Shown: positions 26,696 through 34,690 of the stretch, piece by piece | How the letters are laid out: every line of letters starts with the position of its first letter | Position numbering within the stretch: position 1 is the stretch's first letter | NCBI RefSeq assembly: GCF_003576245.1 | Contig: NZ_QWGA01000008.1 | Location: 372,001-436,000, forward strand | Reading direction: 5' to 3' | DNA length: 64,000 nt | DNA from: Henriciella algicola | Lineage (GTDB): Bacteria; Pseudomonadota; Alphaproteobacteria; Caulobacterales; Hyphomonadaceae | The notes under the pieces: generated by a model | Seen by the model: only the letters and a program-made list of their open reading frames with translations | Databases searched by the model: none | Told to the model about the DNA's origin: nothing | Position numbers and translations under genes: made by a program

Positions 26696-28036
26696 ATGGA
26701 ACAGCTTACCGAACTTGGTTTTGTCCAGTCACTTCAGGAGTTCTGGGCGCAGGTCGAGAGTGTGCTGAACACAGGGTTTCTGGGACAGCCCATCGGGCGC
26801 GGCGTTCTCGCCATTGTCATTCTGCTGATTGCCTTCTTTGCGCGTGGGCTCATCGCAAAGCTTATCGTTGCCACGCTCGGCAAGATGGCGGGCGAAACAA
26901 AAACAGAGTTCGACGACAAACTGGTGGAGGCGCTGAAGGCGCCGATCTCTCTGCTTCCTGTCGCGGCCGGTATCTTCTTTGCCGCGCAGGCAATGGGCGC
27001 AGAGGGCGACGTCGACACTTTCTTCATCTCGCTGACCCAGTCGGTCATCATCTTTGCGATCTTCTGGGCGCTCTACCGTGTCGTGAAGCCGCTCCTGAAG
27101 CTCGCTGGACGCGTGCAGCAGGTGTTGGGCGACACCTTCATTGGCTGGGTGACGCGGATACTGCAGGGCGTCATCGTTTTCATTGGCGGCGCGGCAATCC
27201 TGAATGTCTGGGGCATTCCAGTCATTCCATTCCTTGCTTCGCTCTCGCTTCTATCTGTGGCCGTCGCGCTCGGTGCGCAGGACCTCTTCAAGAACCTCAT
27301 CGCTGGCATGACGATCATCGCAGAGCAGCGCCTTGCCAAGGGCGACTGGGTCTTCGTCGATGGTGTGGTCGAAGGCACAGTGGAGGATGTCGGCTTTCGC
27401 TCCACCACGGTGCGCCGTTTCGACAAGGCGCCTGTATATGTGCCGAACGCCAAGCTGGCCGATAATCCGCTGGTCAACTTCTCGCGCATGACGCATCGCC
27501 GGATCTACTGGAAGATCGGGCTAGAATACCGCACCGACAGCGAGACGCTGAACAAGATCCGCGGCGCCATCGCTGACTATATCGAGAAGACTGACGATTT
27601 TGCACCAGCCTCCGATGTGTCGACGTTCGTGCATGTCGATGAGTTTGGTGATTCCGCCGTGAACCTGATGGTCTATTGTTTTACCAAGACGACGACTTGG
27701 GGCGAATGGCTCGCCATCAAGGAACAGCTTGCCTTCTTCATCAAGAAGACGGTCGAGGAGCATGAAGCGAGCTTCGCCTTCCCGAGCCGCTCTCTCTATT
27801 TCGAGAAGCTGCCTGACGGCTTCGCGCCCGAAACCTTCAATCCGCCCGGCGAGGATGAAGATGGAGATGGCGAGGATAACAACGATGTCCCGTCCAAGAA
27901 CCGCAGCAAGAGCGTGAAAGCCTCCGCAAAGGGGCGCTGCCGCTCCACCAGGGGCCCGCAACCGAAAGGAAGGGCTGTCGACGGTGAAGGCGGGGACAAG
28001 GGCGCTGAGGCTGGCGATGACGGTGAAGCCGAGTGA
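26696..28036 (+). CDS. MscS family mechanosensitive channel
   Basis: A 446-residue channel with four or five N-terminal helices, the pore-lining helix LASLSLLSVAVALGAQDLFKN (residues about 181-201), and the MscS beta domain (RLAKGDWVFVDGVVEGTVEDVGFRSTTVR, YVPNAKLADNPLVN). The C-terminal 65 residues (from PPGEDEDGDGEDNND) are unusual: a charged, low-complexity extension, first acidic, then Lys/Arg-rich, then acidic. It releases solutes on hypo-osmotic shock. The next gene starts at its stop (GTGA). Confidence 0.87.
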   Translation: MEQLTELGFVQSLQEFWAQVESVLNTGFLGQPIGRGVLAIVILLIAFFARGLIAKLIVATLGKMAGETKTEFDDKLVEALKAPISLLPVAAGIFFAAQAMGAEGDVDTFFISLTQSVIIFAIFWALYRVVKPLLKLAGRVQQVLGDTFIGWVTRILQGVIVFIGGAAILNVWGIPVIPFLASLSLLSVAVALGAQDLFKNLIAGMTIIAEQRLAKGDWVFVDGVVEGTVEDVGFRSTTVRRFDKAPVYVPNAKLADNPLVNFSRMTHRRIYWKIGLEYRTDSETLNKIRGAIADYIEKTDDFAPASDVSTFVHVDEFGDSAVNLMVYCFTKTTTWGEWLAIKEQLAFFIKKTVEEHEASFAFPSRSLYFEKLPDGFAPETFNPPGEDEDGDGEDNNDVPSKNRSKSVKASAKGRCRSTRGPQPKGRAVDGEGGDKGAEAGDDGEAE

Positions 28037-28545
28037 GCCTCCCCTCCCTTGAGGCAGACTGCAGCCAGTGCGCCGCGCTCTGCTGCGTGCTGCTTCCTTT
28101 CGACAAGTCTGAGGCCTTCGCCTTCGACAAGGCCGGGGGCGAGCCATGCAAACACCTCGACGGGTGCAATGCCTGCCGTATTCATGAGCAGCTATCGGAG
28201 CGCGGGTTCAAAGGCTGTGTCGCTTTTGACTGTCACGGCGCCGGTCAGCGCGTTGTTCAGGAGGTATTCGCGGGCAGAAGCTGGCGGGACGATCCAACGC
28301 TCATGACGCGGATGGGGCGGGCCTTCCACACGATGCGTCGCATACATGAATTGCTCTTGCTGCTACGTGAAGCTGCCAGGCTGCCCCTGAGCGCGGCTCA
28401 GAAAGGCGAACACGCCGCACTGGTGAGTGCGCTCGTTCCGGAAAGTGACTGGACGGAGGAAAGCCTGGAAGCCTTTGACATCCGTACGGTCGAGGAGGAG
28501 GTCCGCCAGTTTCTGACTGGCCTTCGGGACATCGCGGCTGCCTAG
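28033..28545 (+). CDS. Cys-rich N-terminal-domain protein, YkgJ-like
   Basis: The GTG at 28033 overlaps the mscS stop as GTGA. The 170-residue product has nine cysteines in its first 70 residues (C10, C13, C17-C18, C39, C45, C48, C62, C67) in the order CSQCAALCC, GEPCKHLD, CNACRIHEQL, GCVAFDCHGAGQ. This cluster resembles the Zn/Fe-binding head seen in front of some pentapeptide repeat proteins and YkgJ-type proteins. The rest is helical (FHTMRRIHELLLLLREAARL) and has no repeats. Function unknown; linked in transcription to mscS. Confidence 0.55.
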   Translation: MSLPSLEADCSQCAALCCVLLPFDKSEAFAFDKAGGEPCKHLDGCNACRIHEQLSERGFKGCVAFDCHGAGQRVVQEVFAGRSWRDDPTLMTRMGRAFHTMRRIHELLLLLREAARLPLSAAQKGEHAALVSALVPESDWTEESLEAFDIRTVEEEVRQFLTGLRDIAAA

Positions 28546-28639
28546 TCTTGATCGTGGCCGCGTGCAGCGTGTCGCACCAGCGGAACATGTCTGTAGGGCT
28601 GGGAATTCTAGCTTCTGTCTGACCTACAGGAGCCCCAAA

Positions 28640-30121
28640 ATGACCGACGCCTATACCGATCTCGACCAGATTTTCCTCGCCGGTAAATGGCGCAAGGGTT
28701 CCGGCAAGACGCTGACGAACAAGAACCCTTTCACAGGCGAAACCATCTTCGAGATGAAAGCGGCAACAGCGGATGATGTCGATGAAGCCTGTAAGGCGGC
28801 CAAGGCAGCGCAGAAAGAATGGGCCGCGCTGCCGCCGTCCGCGCGGTCGGCCAAGATGTCAGCGCTCGCTGACGCGCTTGAGGCGCGCCGCGAGGAGGTC
28901 ATGGGCTGGATCACGCGGGAAATTGGCGGCACGCAGGTGAAAGCCGCGCTAGAGGTGCAACTCGTCCTCGGCGTCCTGCGCGAAGCAGCCGTTCTGCCCT
29001 TCATGGTCGAAGGCCGCATCCTGCCAGAGGACATCCCCGGCAAAGAGTCCCGGTCCTACCGCCAGCCTGTCGGCGTCATCGCCCTCATCAGCCCTTGGAA
29101 CTTTCCGCTACAACTTACCGCCCGTACGCTTGCGCCGGCGCTGGCAGTCGGCAATGTCGTGGTGCTGAAACCCGCTAGCGATTCAATTGTCACCGGCGGG
29201 ACAATCTTCGCCAAGCTGCTGGAAGAAGCTGGGTTTCCAGAAGGCCTCGTCAGCGTCCTTCCCGGCGGTGGCTCTGATGTTGGTACAGCGCTGATCGAGC
29301 ATGAAATACCGCGTCTTGTTTCCTTCACGGGTTCTACGCCGGTTGGCCGGGGCATCGCTGAAACGGTCGCGAAATCGACCATCCTGAAGCCGCTTGAGCT
29401 GGAGCTTGGCGGCAATGGACCGATTGTCGTTCTGGACGACGCAGATATCGGTGCGGCTGTCGATGCCGCGATCTGGGGCAAGTTCATGCATGCCGGACAG
29501 ATCTGCATGGCGATCAATCGCATTATCGTCGACGACAGCATTTTTGATGAGTTCACGGACAAATTCGTGGCACGCGCCAAGGCGTTGAAGGTCGGCGACC
29601 CGTCGAAGCCTGACACTTTTGTTGGGCCGCTCGTAAACGCCGATCAGGCTGATGGCGTCATGGAGCTGATCGAGAAGGCGAAGGCGGAAGGCGCTGGCTG
29701 CCGTGTTGGCGGCGCGCGCGATGGCCTCGTCATCCCGCCGCATGTCTTTGTTGATGTGGATGAGAACTCCTGTCTCTGCACCAATGAGATCTTCGGACCT
29801 GTAGCTCCGATTGTGCGGGCAAGGGATGAGGCCGATGCACTTCGCCTGGCAAACAAGACCGAATACGGTCTTTCCAGCGCAGTCTTCAGCCGTGACATCG
29901 AACGCGGTGTTGCCTTCGCCAAGCAGGTTGAGGCGGGCATGACCCATGTGAACGATCAGCCGGTGAATGACTCGCCCTTTAGCCCGTTCGGAGGCGAGAA
30001 GAATTCAGGTATCGGCCGCTTCAATGGCCGCTGGGCGGTCGAGGCTTTCACGACCGATCACTGGATCACCATTCAGCGTGAGCCGCGCCAGTATCCATTC
30101 TCACTTGATGATCTCGGCTAG
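28640..30121 (+). CDS. NAD(P)-dependent aldehyde dehydrogenase, benzaldehyde/vanillin-type
   Basis: The ATG at 28640 has CAGGAG eight bases upstream; an earlier in-frame start would add 26 residues not seen in the family. The 493-residue enzyme has the ALDH motifs: SPWNFPLQLT with N154, FTGSTPVGR, LELGGNGP with general base E255, and the nucleophile C289 in GQICMAINR, and the tail PFGGEKNSGIGRFNGRW. It oxidises an aldehyde to acid with NAD(P)+. Similarity to benzaldehyde/vanillin dehydrogenases is by general pattern; the substrate is unproven, though a feruloyl-CoA synthase-like gene exists 18 kb away. Confidence 0.82.
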   Translation: MTDAYTDLDQIFLAGKWRKGSGKTLTNKNPFTGETIFEMKAATADDVDEACKAAKAAQKEWAALPPSARSAKMSALADALEARREEVMGWITREIGGTQVKAALEVQLVLGVLREAAVLPFMVEGRILPEDIPGKESRSYRQPVGVIALISPWNFPLQLTARTLAPALAVGNVVVLKPASDSIVTGGTIFAKLLEEAGFPEGLVSVLPGGGSDVGTALIEHEIPRLVSFTGSTPVGRGIAETVAKSTILKPLELELGGNGPIVVLDDADIGAAVDAAIWGKFMHAGQICMAINRIIVDDSIFDEFTDKFVARAKALKVGDPSKPDTFVGPLVNADQADGVMELIEKAKAEGAGCRVGGARDGLVIPPHVFVDVDENSCLCTNEIFGPVAPIVRARDEADALRLANKTEYGLSSAVFSRDIERGVAFAKQVEAGMTHVNDQPVNDSPFSPFGGEKNSGIGRFNGRWAVEAFTTDHWITIQREPRQYPFSLDDLG

Positions 30122-30143
30122 GGCGGGGCAACCGCGACTAAAG

Positions 30144-30168
30144 AAAAACCCCGGCGCTTGGGCCGGGG
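30144..30168 (-). terminator. Rho-independent terminator of ctrA
   Basis: On the minus strand a 7-bp stem (CCCCGGC at 30162-30168, GCCGGGG at 30149-30155) with a 6-base loop runs into five T (30144-30148). It lies about 30 bases after the ctrA stop. Confidence 0.85.
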
Positions 30169-30198
30169 CTTCCTGACTGTTCGGTTTGAAGGCGTCCG

Positions 30199-30918
30199 CT
30201 ACGCAGCGATCGCGTCTTCTTTCTTCTTCGGGTCGCGCAGGACATAGCCACGGCCCCAGACGGTTTCGATGTAGTGCTCGCCATCCGGATTGTCGGAGGT
30301 GGCGGTCGCTTTTGCGAGCTTCTTGCGGAGCTTACAGATGAAAACGTCGATAATCTTGAGTTCAGGCTCGTCCATGCCGCCATAGAGGTGGTTCAGGAAC
30401 ATTTCCTTGGTGAGCGTCACGCCCTTGCGGAGCGAGAGCAGCTCGAACATCTGGTATTCCTTGCCCGTGAGGTGGACGCGGTCGCCTTCGACCTCAACCG
30501 TCTTGGAGTCGAGATTGACGACAATCTCGCCGGTGCGGATGACGCTCTCAGCATGGCCCTTGGAGCGGCGGACAATCGCCGTGATGCGGGCAATCAGCTC
30601 ATCCTTGTTGAATGGCTTGGTGAGATAATCGTCAGCGCCGTAGCCGAGGGTCTTCACCTTGGCTTCGATGTCTGGATTGCCGGAGAGGATGAGGACCGGC
30701 GTATTAATGCGGGCCATTCGCAGCTGCTTGAGTACGTCGTAGCCAGAGATGTCTGGCAGGTCGAGGTCGAGCACGATGATGTCGTATTCATACACCTTGC
30801 CGAGGTCCACGCCCTCTTCACCGAGGTCGGTGGTGTAGATGTTGAAGCCGGCCGCCTTGAGCATCAGTTCGATGCTGCGTGCGACGGAGCTGTCGTCCTC
30901 AATTAGAAGCACTCGCAT
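30199..30918 (-). CDS. ctrA: Cell-cycle response regulator CtrA
   Basis: CtrA is the alphaproteobacterial master regulator of cell-cycle and flagellar genes. The 239-residue product is an OmpR/PhoB-type regulator: receiver with E7-D8-D9, phospho-acceptor D51 in VLDLDLPD and TKPF, then a winged helix with [14 protein letters not shown] and YETV-like [13 protein letters not shown]. The Ala-Ala end (DAIAA) matches the ClpXP degradation signal of Caulobacter CtrA. It ends the minus-strand flagellar cluster, after a 124-base gap holding GANTC sites. A terminator follows. Confidence 0.95.
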   Translation of the reverse strand: MRVLLIEDDSSVARSIELMLKAAGFNIYTTDLGEEGVDLGKVYEYDIIVLDLDLPDISGYDVLKQLRMARINTPVLILSGNPDIEAKVKTLGYGADDYLTKPFNKDELIARITAIVRRSKGHAESVIRTGEIVVNLDSKTVEVEGDRVHLTGKEYQMFELLSLRKGVTLTKEMFLNHLYGGMDEPELKIIDVFICKLRKKLAKATATSDNPDGEHYIETVWGRGYVLRDPKKKEDAIAA

Positions 30919-30931
30919 GTGTCACTCTCCC

Positions 30932-30936
30932 GAATC
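30932..30936. promoter_or_regulatory. GANTC (CcrM) methylation site at ctrA, proximal
   Basis: GAATC at 30932-30936, 14 bases before the ctrA ATG. In Caulobacter a GANTC site in the ctrA promoter lets its methylation state control timing. Position here makes it a candidate for the same role. Confidence 0.5.
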
Positions 30937-30973
30937 AGTCTAGCGACACAGTAGCCGCCCCGTTAACCAATGT

Positions 30974-30978
30974 GAATC
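30974..30978. promoter_or_regulatory. GANTC (CcrM) methylation site at ctrA, distal
   Basis: GAATC at 30974-30978, 56 bases before the ctrA ATG, inside the intergenic promoter region. A weak CtrA half-site pair (TATT-N7-TTAA on the minus strand) lies near 31002-31017. Confidence 0.5.
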
Positions 30979-31042
30979 TATGGAGCGAGAATTACCAAGA
31001 GTTTAACACTGGTAATAAAACGCCCCATTTTGTTCACACCTC

Positions 31043-31894
31043 TTAATAATGCAGGTCCCGTCCGCCCGAGCGGCCGATGAATGTCTGTGCGATGGCGATC
31101 GCATCCTGGATCGGCTGTGCCGTCGGATCGGTCGAAATCAGCGTCCGCTGGCAGCGCACCGCTTCGCGCACCTTCTCGTCGCGGTGGACTATACCGGCGA
31201 GCGGCGGGCGGTAGCCCTGGAACTTGCGGCAGGCCATGGCGATCGCTTCATAGGTCTGCTGACCCATGGCGCGGTTCGCCGCCTGGTTGATCGCGACATG
31301 CTGGTCGACATCCGGGGCGTAGCCGCGAAGCACCTTCATGAAGGCATAGCCGTCTGTCATGGAGGACGGGTCGTCCGTGATCACGATCAGCGCCTTGTCG
31401 GCCGCGCGCGCAAGGCGCATGCAGTTGGCTTCGATACCGGCACCAAGGTCGAGAACGATCTTGTCATATTGCAGCGACAGCGTCGTCAGGCCAGCGGCGA
31501 GGCGGGACACCTCGTCAGTGGAGAGCTCTGCGAGCGCGCCGGAGCCGGACCGGCCCGGAAGGACGTCAAAGCCGCCGTCGCCAGCGCCGCCATCAACCGG
31601 CGTCACCGCGTCTTCAAGCTCAACCCAGCCAGCGATCACCGCAGCGATGTCGGTGATCGGCTCGATGCCGAGCTGAACGTCTACGTTTGCAAGACCAAGG
31701 TCGCCGTCGACAAGAAGCGTCCTCTGCCCCTGCTGGGCAAAGGCACTGGCCAGTGTGATCGACATGAACGTCTTTCCCACACCGCCTTTCCCGGATGCGA
31801 CCGCAATGATCGAACCCGGTTCAACACGTCTGTGATGAGACTTGCCTTGCGGCGCTTTTGGTCTGTCCATCGATTTTGGAAGCATGAAGCTCAT
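31043..31894 (-). CDS. flhG: Flagellar number regulator FlhG (MinD-like ATPase)
   Basis: A 283-residue ParA/MinD-type ATPase with the deviant Walker A VASGKGGVGKTFMS, LLVDGDLGLANVDVQLG, VLDLGAGIEANC and TDDPSSMTDGYAFMKVL, a pattern typical of FlhG/FleN, which limits flagellar number and works with FlhF at the pole. Start at ATG 31894 has GAGAGGAG nine bases upstream. It lies 1 base after the flhF stop. The ATPase motifs are intact, in contrast to FlhF. Confidence 0.85.
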   Translation of the reverse strand: MSFMLPKSMDRPKAPQGKSHHRRVEPGSIIAVASGKGGVGKTFMSITLASAFAQQGQRTLLVDGDLGLANVDVQLGIEPITDIAAVIAGWVELEDAVTPVDGGAGDGGFDVLPGRSGSGALAELSTDEVSRLAAGLTTLSLQYDKIVLDLGAGIEANCMRLARAADKALIVITDDPSSMTDGYAFMKVLRGYAPDVDQHVAINQAANRAMGQQTYEAIAMACRKFQGYRPPLAGIVHRDEKVREAVRCQRTLISTDPTAQPIQDAIAIAQTFIGRSGGRDLHY

Positions 31895-31895
31895 C

Positions 31896-32903
31896 TCATG
31901 CAGCTCCTCTCAGTGCGAAATCTGCTGAAGCTTCTTCCAGCAGTATCTTTGATAGCCGGGCCGGTGTTGCGGGGGTGAGCCCGCCGCCGATAAACGGGGT
32001 GATCCCGAGTTGGGCGAAGGATATGCCAGCGCCGCTCAGCGCTGCGACGATACCGCCGCGCCTGCGCGTCACATCCAGCTTGGAGACGATCGCGCGCTTC
32101 ACACCGGCATCGGCAAAAGCGTGCGCAGCGTCGGCAAGATCATCGGGGTGGCCCTCGGCCGACATGACGAGAACAGGTTCAGCGTCAATGACGGCAATAA
32201 GGTCTTTAAGGCTAGCCATGTCTTCCCGGTCGAAGGGAACGATGGCCGGAAGGTCGATCACGCAGCGGTCACCTTCTTCGCGCGCGGTGCGCAGCAGTTC
32301 GAAAAGGTCGTCTGGCGTGCGAGCGACGCGGATCTGGTCCTGCTCAAGCTCGAGATAGGCTGCGAGTTGCGCCCCGCCGGCCGTGGCGTCGAGGTCTGCA
32401 GCGACCGGAAGGATGCGCGTGTCAGCGACAGCGGCCCTGCGGGTCAGTTTCGCGGCAGTTGCCGTGCGGCCATGTCCTGGTGGGCCGACAAGGATGATGT
32501 CGCGCACCGGGCGGGCTGCAATCGGGTCACAGCTGATGAGCGCGTCGAGGCCGCAGGCCAGGATATCTGCCGGGTCGCTGGACTTGGCGCTCGCCGGGAT
32601 ACCCGCATCTGCAACACGGTCAGCAAAGCGCGGCGGGGCGCCATGCCAGAGCAGCGCGTCGCGCACACGGTTACGCAGTGAATTTTCCTGCGGACGTCCC
32701 ATGACGCCGGTACGGTCAATACGGGTCACAAAGCGTGGCTCGCTTGGAACCATGCCGCCGCCAAGCTTGTCGGTCGCAGCACGGACTTCAACGCCGCCAG
32801 GGACTTCGCGCTCCGAGAGAATGATGGCGTCGTCGCCCATCTCGGCAAAGATCATGGCCTTTGCCGCTTCCAGACTCTCGGCTGCGAACATTTTCATGCG
32901 CAT
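31896..32903 (-). CDS. flhF: FlhF-like SRP-type GTPase homologue with degenerate motifs
   Basis: FlhF places the flagellum at the pole by a GTP-driven dimer. The 335-residue product keeps the FlhF layout: start MRMKMFAAESLEAAKAMIFAEMGDDAIILS, a variable linker and the NG-type domain with SKLD. But key motifs have changed: the P-loop reads GPPGHGRT (Arg for the invariant Lys, about residue 146), the DTYR motif is DLDA, and the G3 DTAG is IDLPAI. GTP binding is therefore doubtful. I start at ATG 32903 (GGAG 10 bases upstream) rather than TTG 32909. An inverted repeat lies 46-68 bases upstream. Confidence 0.75.
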   Translation of the reverse strand: MRMKMFAAESLEAAKAMIFAEMGDDAIILSEREVPGGVEVRAATDKLGGGMVPSEPRFVTRIDRTGVMGRPQENSLRNRVRDALLWHGAPPRFADRVADAGIPASAKSSDPADILACGLDALISCDPIAARPVRDIILVGPPGHGRTATAAKLTRRAAVADTRILPVAADLDATAGGAQLAAYLELEQDQIRVARTPDDLFELLRTAREEGDRCVIDLPAIVPFDREDMASLKDLIAVIDAEPVLVMSAEGHPDDLADAAHAFADAGVKRAIVSKLDVTRRRGGIVAALSGAGISFAQLGITPFIGGGLTPATPARLSKILLEEASADFALRGAA

Positions 32904-32948
32904 GAGCAAATCACTCCATTCTGGAGATCGGTTGTCAGCGAGAAAGGT

Positions 32949-32971
32949 TAACGAATTCTGTCAATTCGTTA
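32949..32971. promoter_or_regulatory. Inverted repeat upstream of flhF
   Basis: Perfect 9-base arms TAACGAATT (32949-32957) and AATTCGTTA (32963-32971) around CTGTC. The minus strand also offers TTGACA within it, as a possible -35. It lies between fliN and flhF (127-133 base gap), where an internal promoter or operator would be placed. The binding protein is unknown. Confidence 0.5.
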
Positions 32972-33036
32972 GGACTGGCAGAGTTATCCCCAGTCTTTCT
33001 GGTGCGAAAATCATGACCGGAATCCTGAAAGAGGGC

Positions 33037-33294
33037 TCAGGCGGCCTGCTTTTCGTCAAGGATTTCAGAGAGTTTCACGCCCAGCTGACCATTGCTAATG
33101 ATCAGACGCCCGCGCGCCAGAAGCTGGTCGGAGACGTAGATGTCCACAGGTTCATTAATAGATTTCTGCAACGCGATGACCTCGCCGCCGCGCATCGCGC
33201 TCAGCTTCTCCATCGGGATTCGCGCCTCGCCGAGAATGACGTCGACACGCACAGGCACATCCAGCAGATTTGATCCAGACGCACGCCCGCTCAT
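33037..33294 (-). CDS. fliN: Flagellar motor switch protein FliN
   Basis: The 85-residue product is a SpoA domain: LLDVPVRVDVILGEARIPME, GEVIALQKSINEPVDIYVSDQLLARGRLIISNGQLGVKLSEIL, which forms the C-ring with FliG and FliM. Start ATG 33294 is chosen because of GGGAGGAG seven bases upstream; an earlier in-frame start at 33345 would give 102 residues. FliM is not in the window. Confidence 0.85.
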   Translation of the reverse strand: MSGRASGSNLLDVPVRVDVILGEARIPMEKLSAMRGGEVIALQKSINEPVDIYVSDQLLARGRLIISNGQLGVKLSEILDEKQAA

Positions 33295-33389
33295 CGTGTC
33301 GCTCCTCCCAGTTTCGGTATCAAGGGTTGGCTGAAATGGTTTCACGCGGGTTACCGCGCGAGCTTGCCCCTCGAATTTTCAGGTTCGAA

Positions 33390-33752
33390 TCACCTCTGGA
33401 AGAGATTGCCCTGTCCGTCAACGAGCTCGGATGCAATCTTGCGAATCCGTGTCTTGGCATCCTGGCGAACAGCCTCTGAAATCGACGCTTTTTCGAGGGT
33501 ATTCGCCAGCTCGACGATCTGCAGCAGGGCAATACGAAGCGCGTCAGACGAACGCTCCATGGCTGCATTGCGTGCCTTGGCCTCGCGGTCACGTACCATG
33601 TCCAGCGTGCTGCGCCGCGTATCTTCGAGAAGCGCGGCGAGTTCAGAGATGCTGATGGCGATTTTCTCTGGCCCCATTGGGGCAGGGGCAGGCGCGCTGA
33701 AGTCGCTGCGAAACTCGAACGGGGTCACGGTCAACTGGCGGGCGGCGCTCAT
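33390..33752 (-). CDS. Short FliH/FlbE-like flagellar protein
   Basis: The 120-residue product lies exactly where FliH/FlbE is encoded in CtrA-controlled fliF-fliG operons, and it starts within the fliG stop (ATGA). It begins with a Pro/Ala-rich segment and is otherwise a long helix with coiled-coil character (about residues 35-110, ALLEDTRRSTLDMVRDREAK). FliH proteins are normally about 200 residues and bind FliI and FliN. This one is about half that size, so assignment rests mainly on position. Confidence 0.45.
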   Translation of the reverse strand: MSAARQLTVTPFEFRSDFSAPAPAPMGPEKIAISISELAALLEDTRRSTLDMVRDREAKARNAAMERSSDALRIALLQIVELANTLEKASISEAVRQDAKTRIRKIASELVDGQGNLFQR

Positions 33753-34690
33753 TCGATCAGCTCATCGTCAATGTCGTCATGCGCGAGGATGTCGCCCCGG
33801 CGCGCCAGATGACGGGCAATGTCAGTAATCTCGGTACGGGCCGCTTCGACGCGCGAGCGCTTTACCGGCCCTGTCGCCTCGATTTCAGAGACGAGAAGCT
33901 CCCCGGCGCGCTTGGTCATGTTGCGCAGGAAGACGTCCCGCACAGGTTTGCCAGCGCCCTTGAGCGCCAGAGCCAACACAGTGCGATCGATCTGCGAAAG
34001 AACCGTCTGGATTGCGGCAGGGTCCAGCGCGGCAAGGTCATCAAAGGTGAACATGTGCGCGCGGATACGCTCGCCGCAGCCGGGGTCTGAGGTTTCCAGC
34101 GCCTTGAGGAAAGACGTCTCCAGCCCATTGCTCAGCCGGTCAAAGATGCGGGCAACGCCAACTGCGCCCGCGGCCTTGAGGCGATCGGCGCGCGTCGCCG
34201 CCAATCCTTCAAGCTGTCCCTCGATCGTCTTCAGCGTCGCCGGGTGAACCGGGCCAAGCAGCATCAGTCCGCGCATCGCCTTGATTGCAGCGGGCCGGGG
34301 CAGGGCGTGGACAAGTTTCGCCGCGCCGGGCGCTGGCATCTGCGACAGGATCAGCGACAGCGTTTGAGGGTGCTCCCCTTCCAGCATGCCGGCCAGTGTG
34401 TCTGCGTCGAGGTCACAAAGGCGCTGCCAGATATTCTGCGGCTCACCGGCGGGAAGTTCAGGCTGGCGCGACAGTGCACGGCGAAGCGCCGCGGCGTCTT
34501 CTGCCTGCGGCTGAATGGGGCCTGCCGTCATAGCCTGACGAAGGTGAGCTGTTTCACCGGCCGAAAGCTCATTCCAGACACCGGCGGCTGCGGGGCCGAG
34601 CAGCCGCATCAGGCGCGCAGCGCGGTTGAGGCCGGGCTGGCCTGTGGCCTGTGGAGCGGCTTCAGTCTGTTGCAGGGCTGGAAGGCTCAT
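33749..34690 (-). CDS. fliG: Flagellar motor switch protein FliG
   Basis: A 313-residue FliG with the three domains: N-terminal FliF-binding (about 20-80, NRAARLMRLLGPAAAGVWNEL), middle with the EHPQ motif (EGEHPQTLSLILSQM, residues 105-119) and the C-terminal torque domain (ERIRAHMFTFDDLAAL, DRTVLALALKGA, RDVFLRNMTKRAGELL, GPVKRSRVEAAR), where the charged residues for stator contact are kept. It overlaps fliF and the FliH-like gene by ATGA. Thus the rotor is expected to be functional. Confidence 0.92.
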   Translation of the reverse strand: MSLPALQQTEAAPQATGQPGLNRAARLMRLLGPAAAGVWNELSAGETAHLRQAMTAGPIQPQAEDAAALRRALSRQPELPAGEPQNIWQRLCDLDADTLAGMLEGEHPQTLSLILSQMPAPGAAKLVHALPRPAAIKAMRGLMLLGPVHPATLKTIEGQLEGLAATRADRLKAAGAVGVARIFDRLSNGLETSFLKALETSDPGCGERIRAHMFTFDDLAALDPAAIQTVLSQIDRTVLALALKGAGKPVRDVFLRNMTKRAGELLVSEIEATGPVKRSRVEAARTEITDIARHLARRGDILAHDDIDDELIE

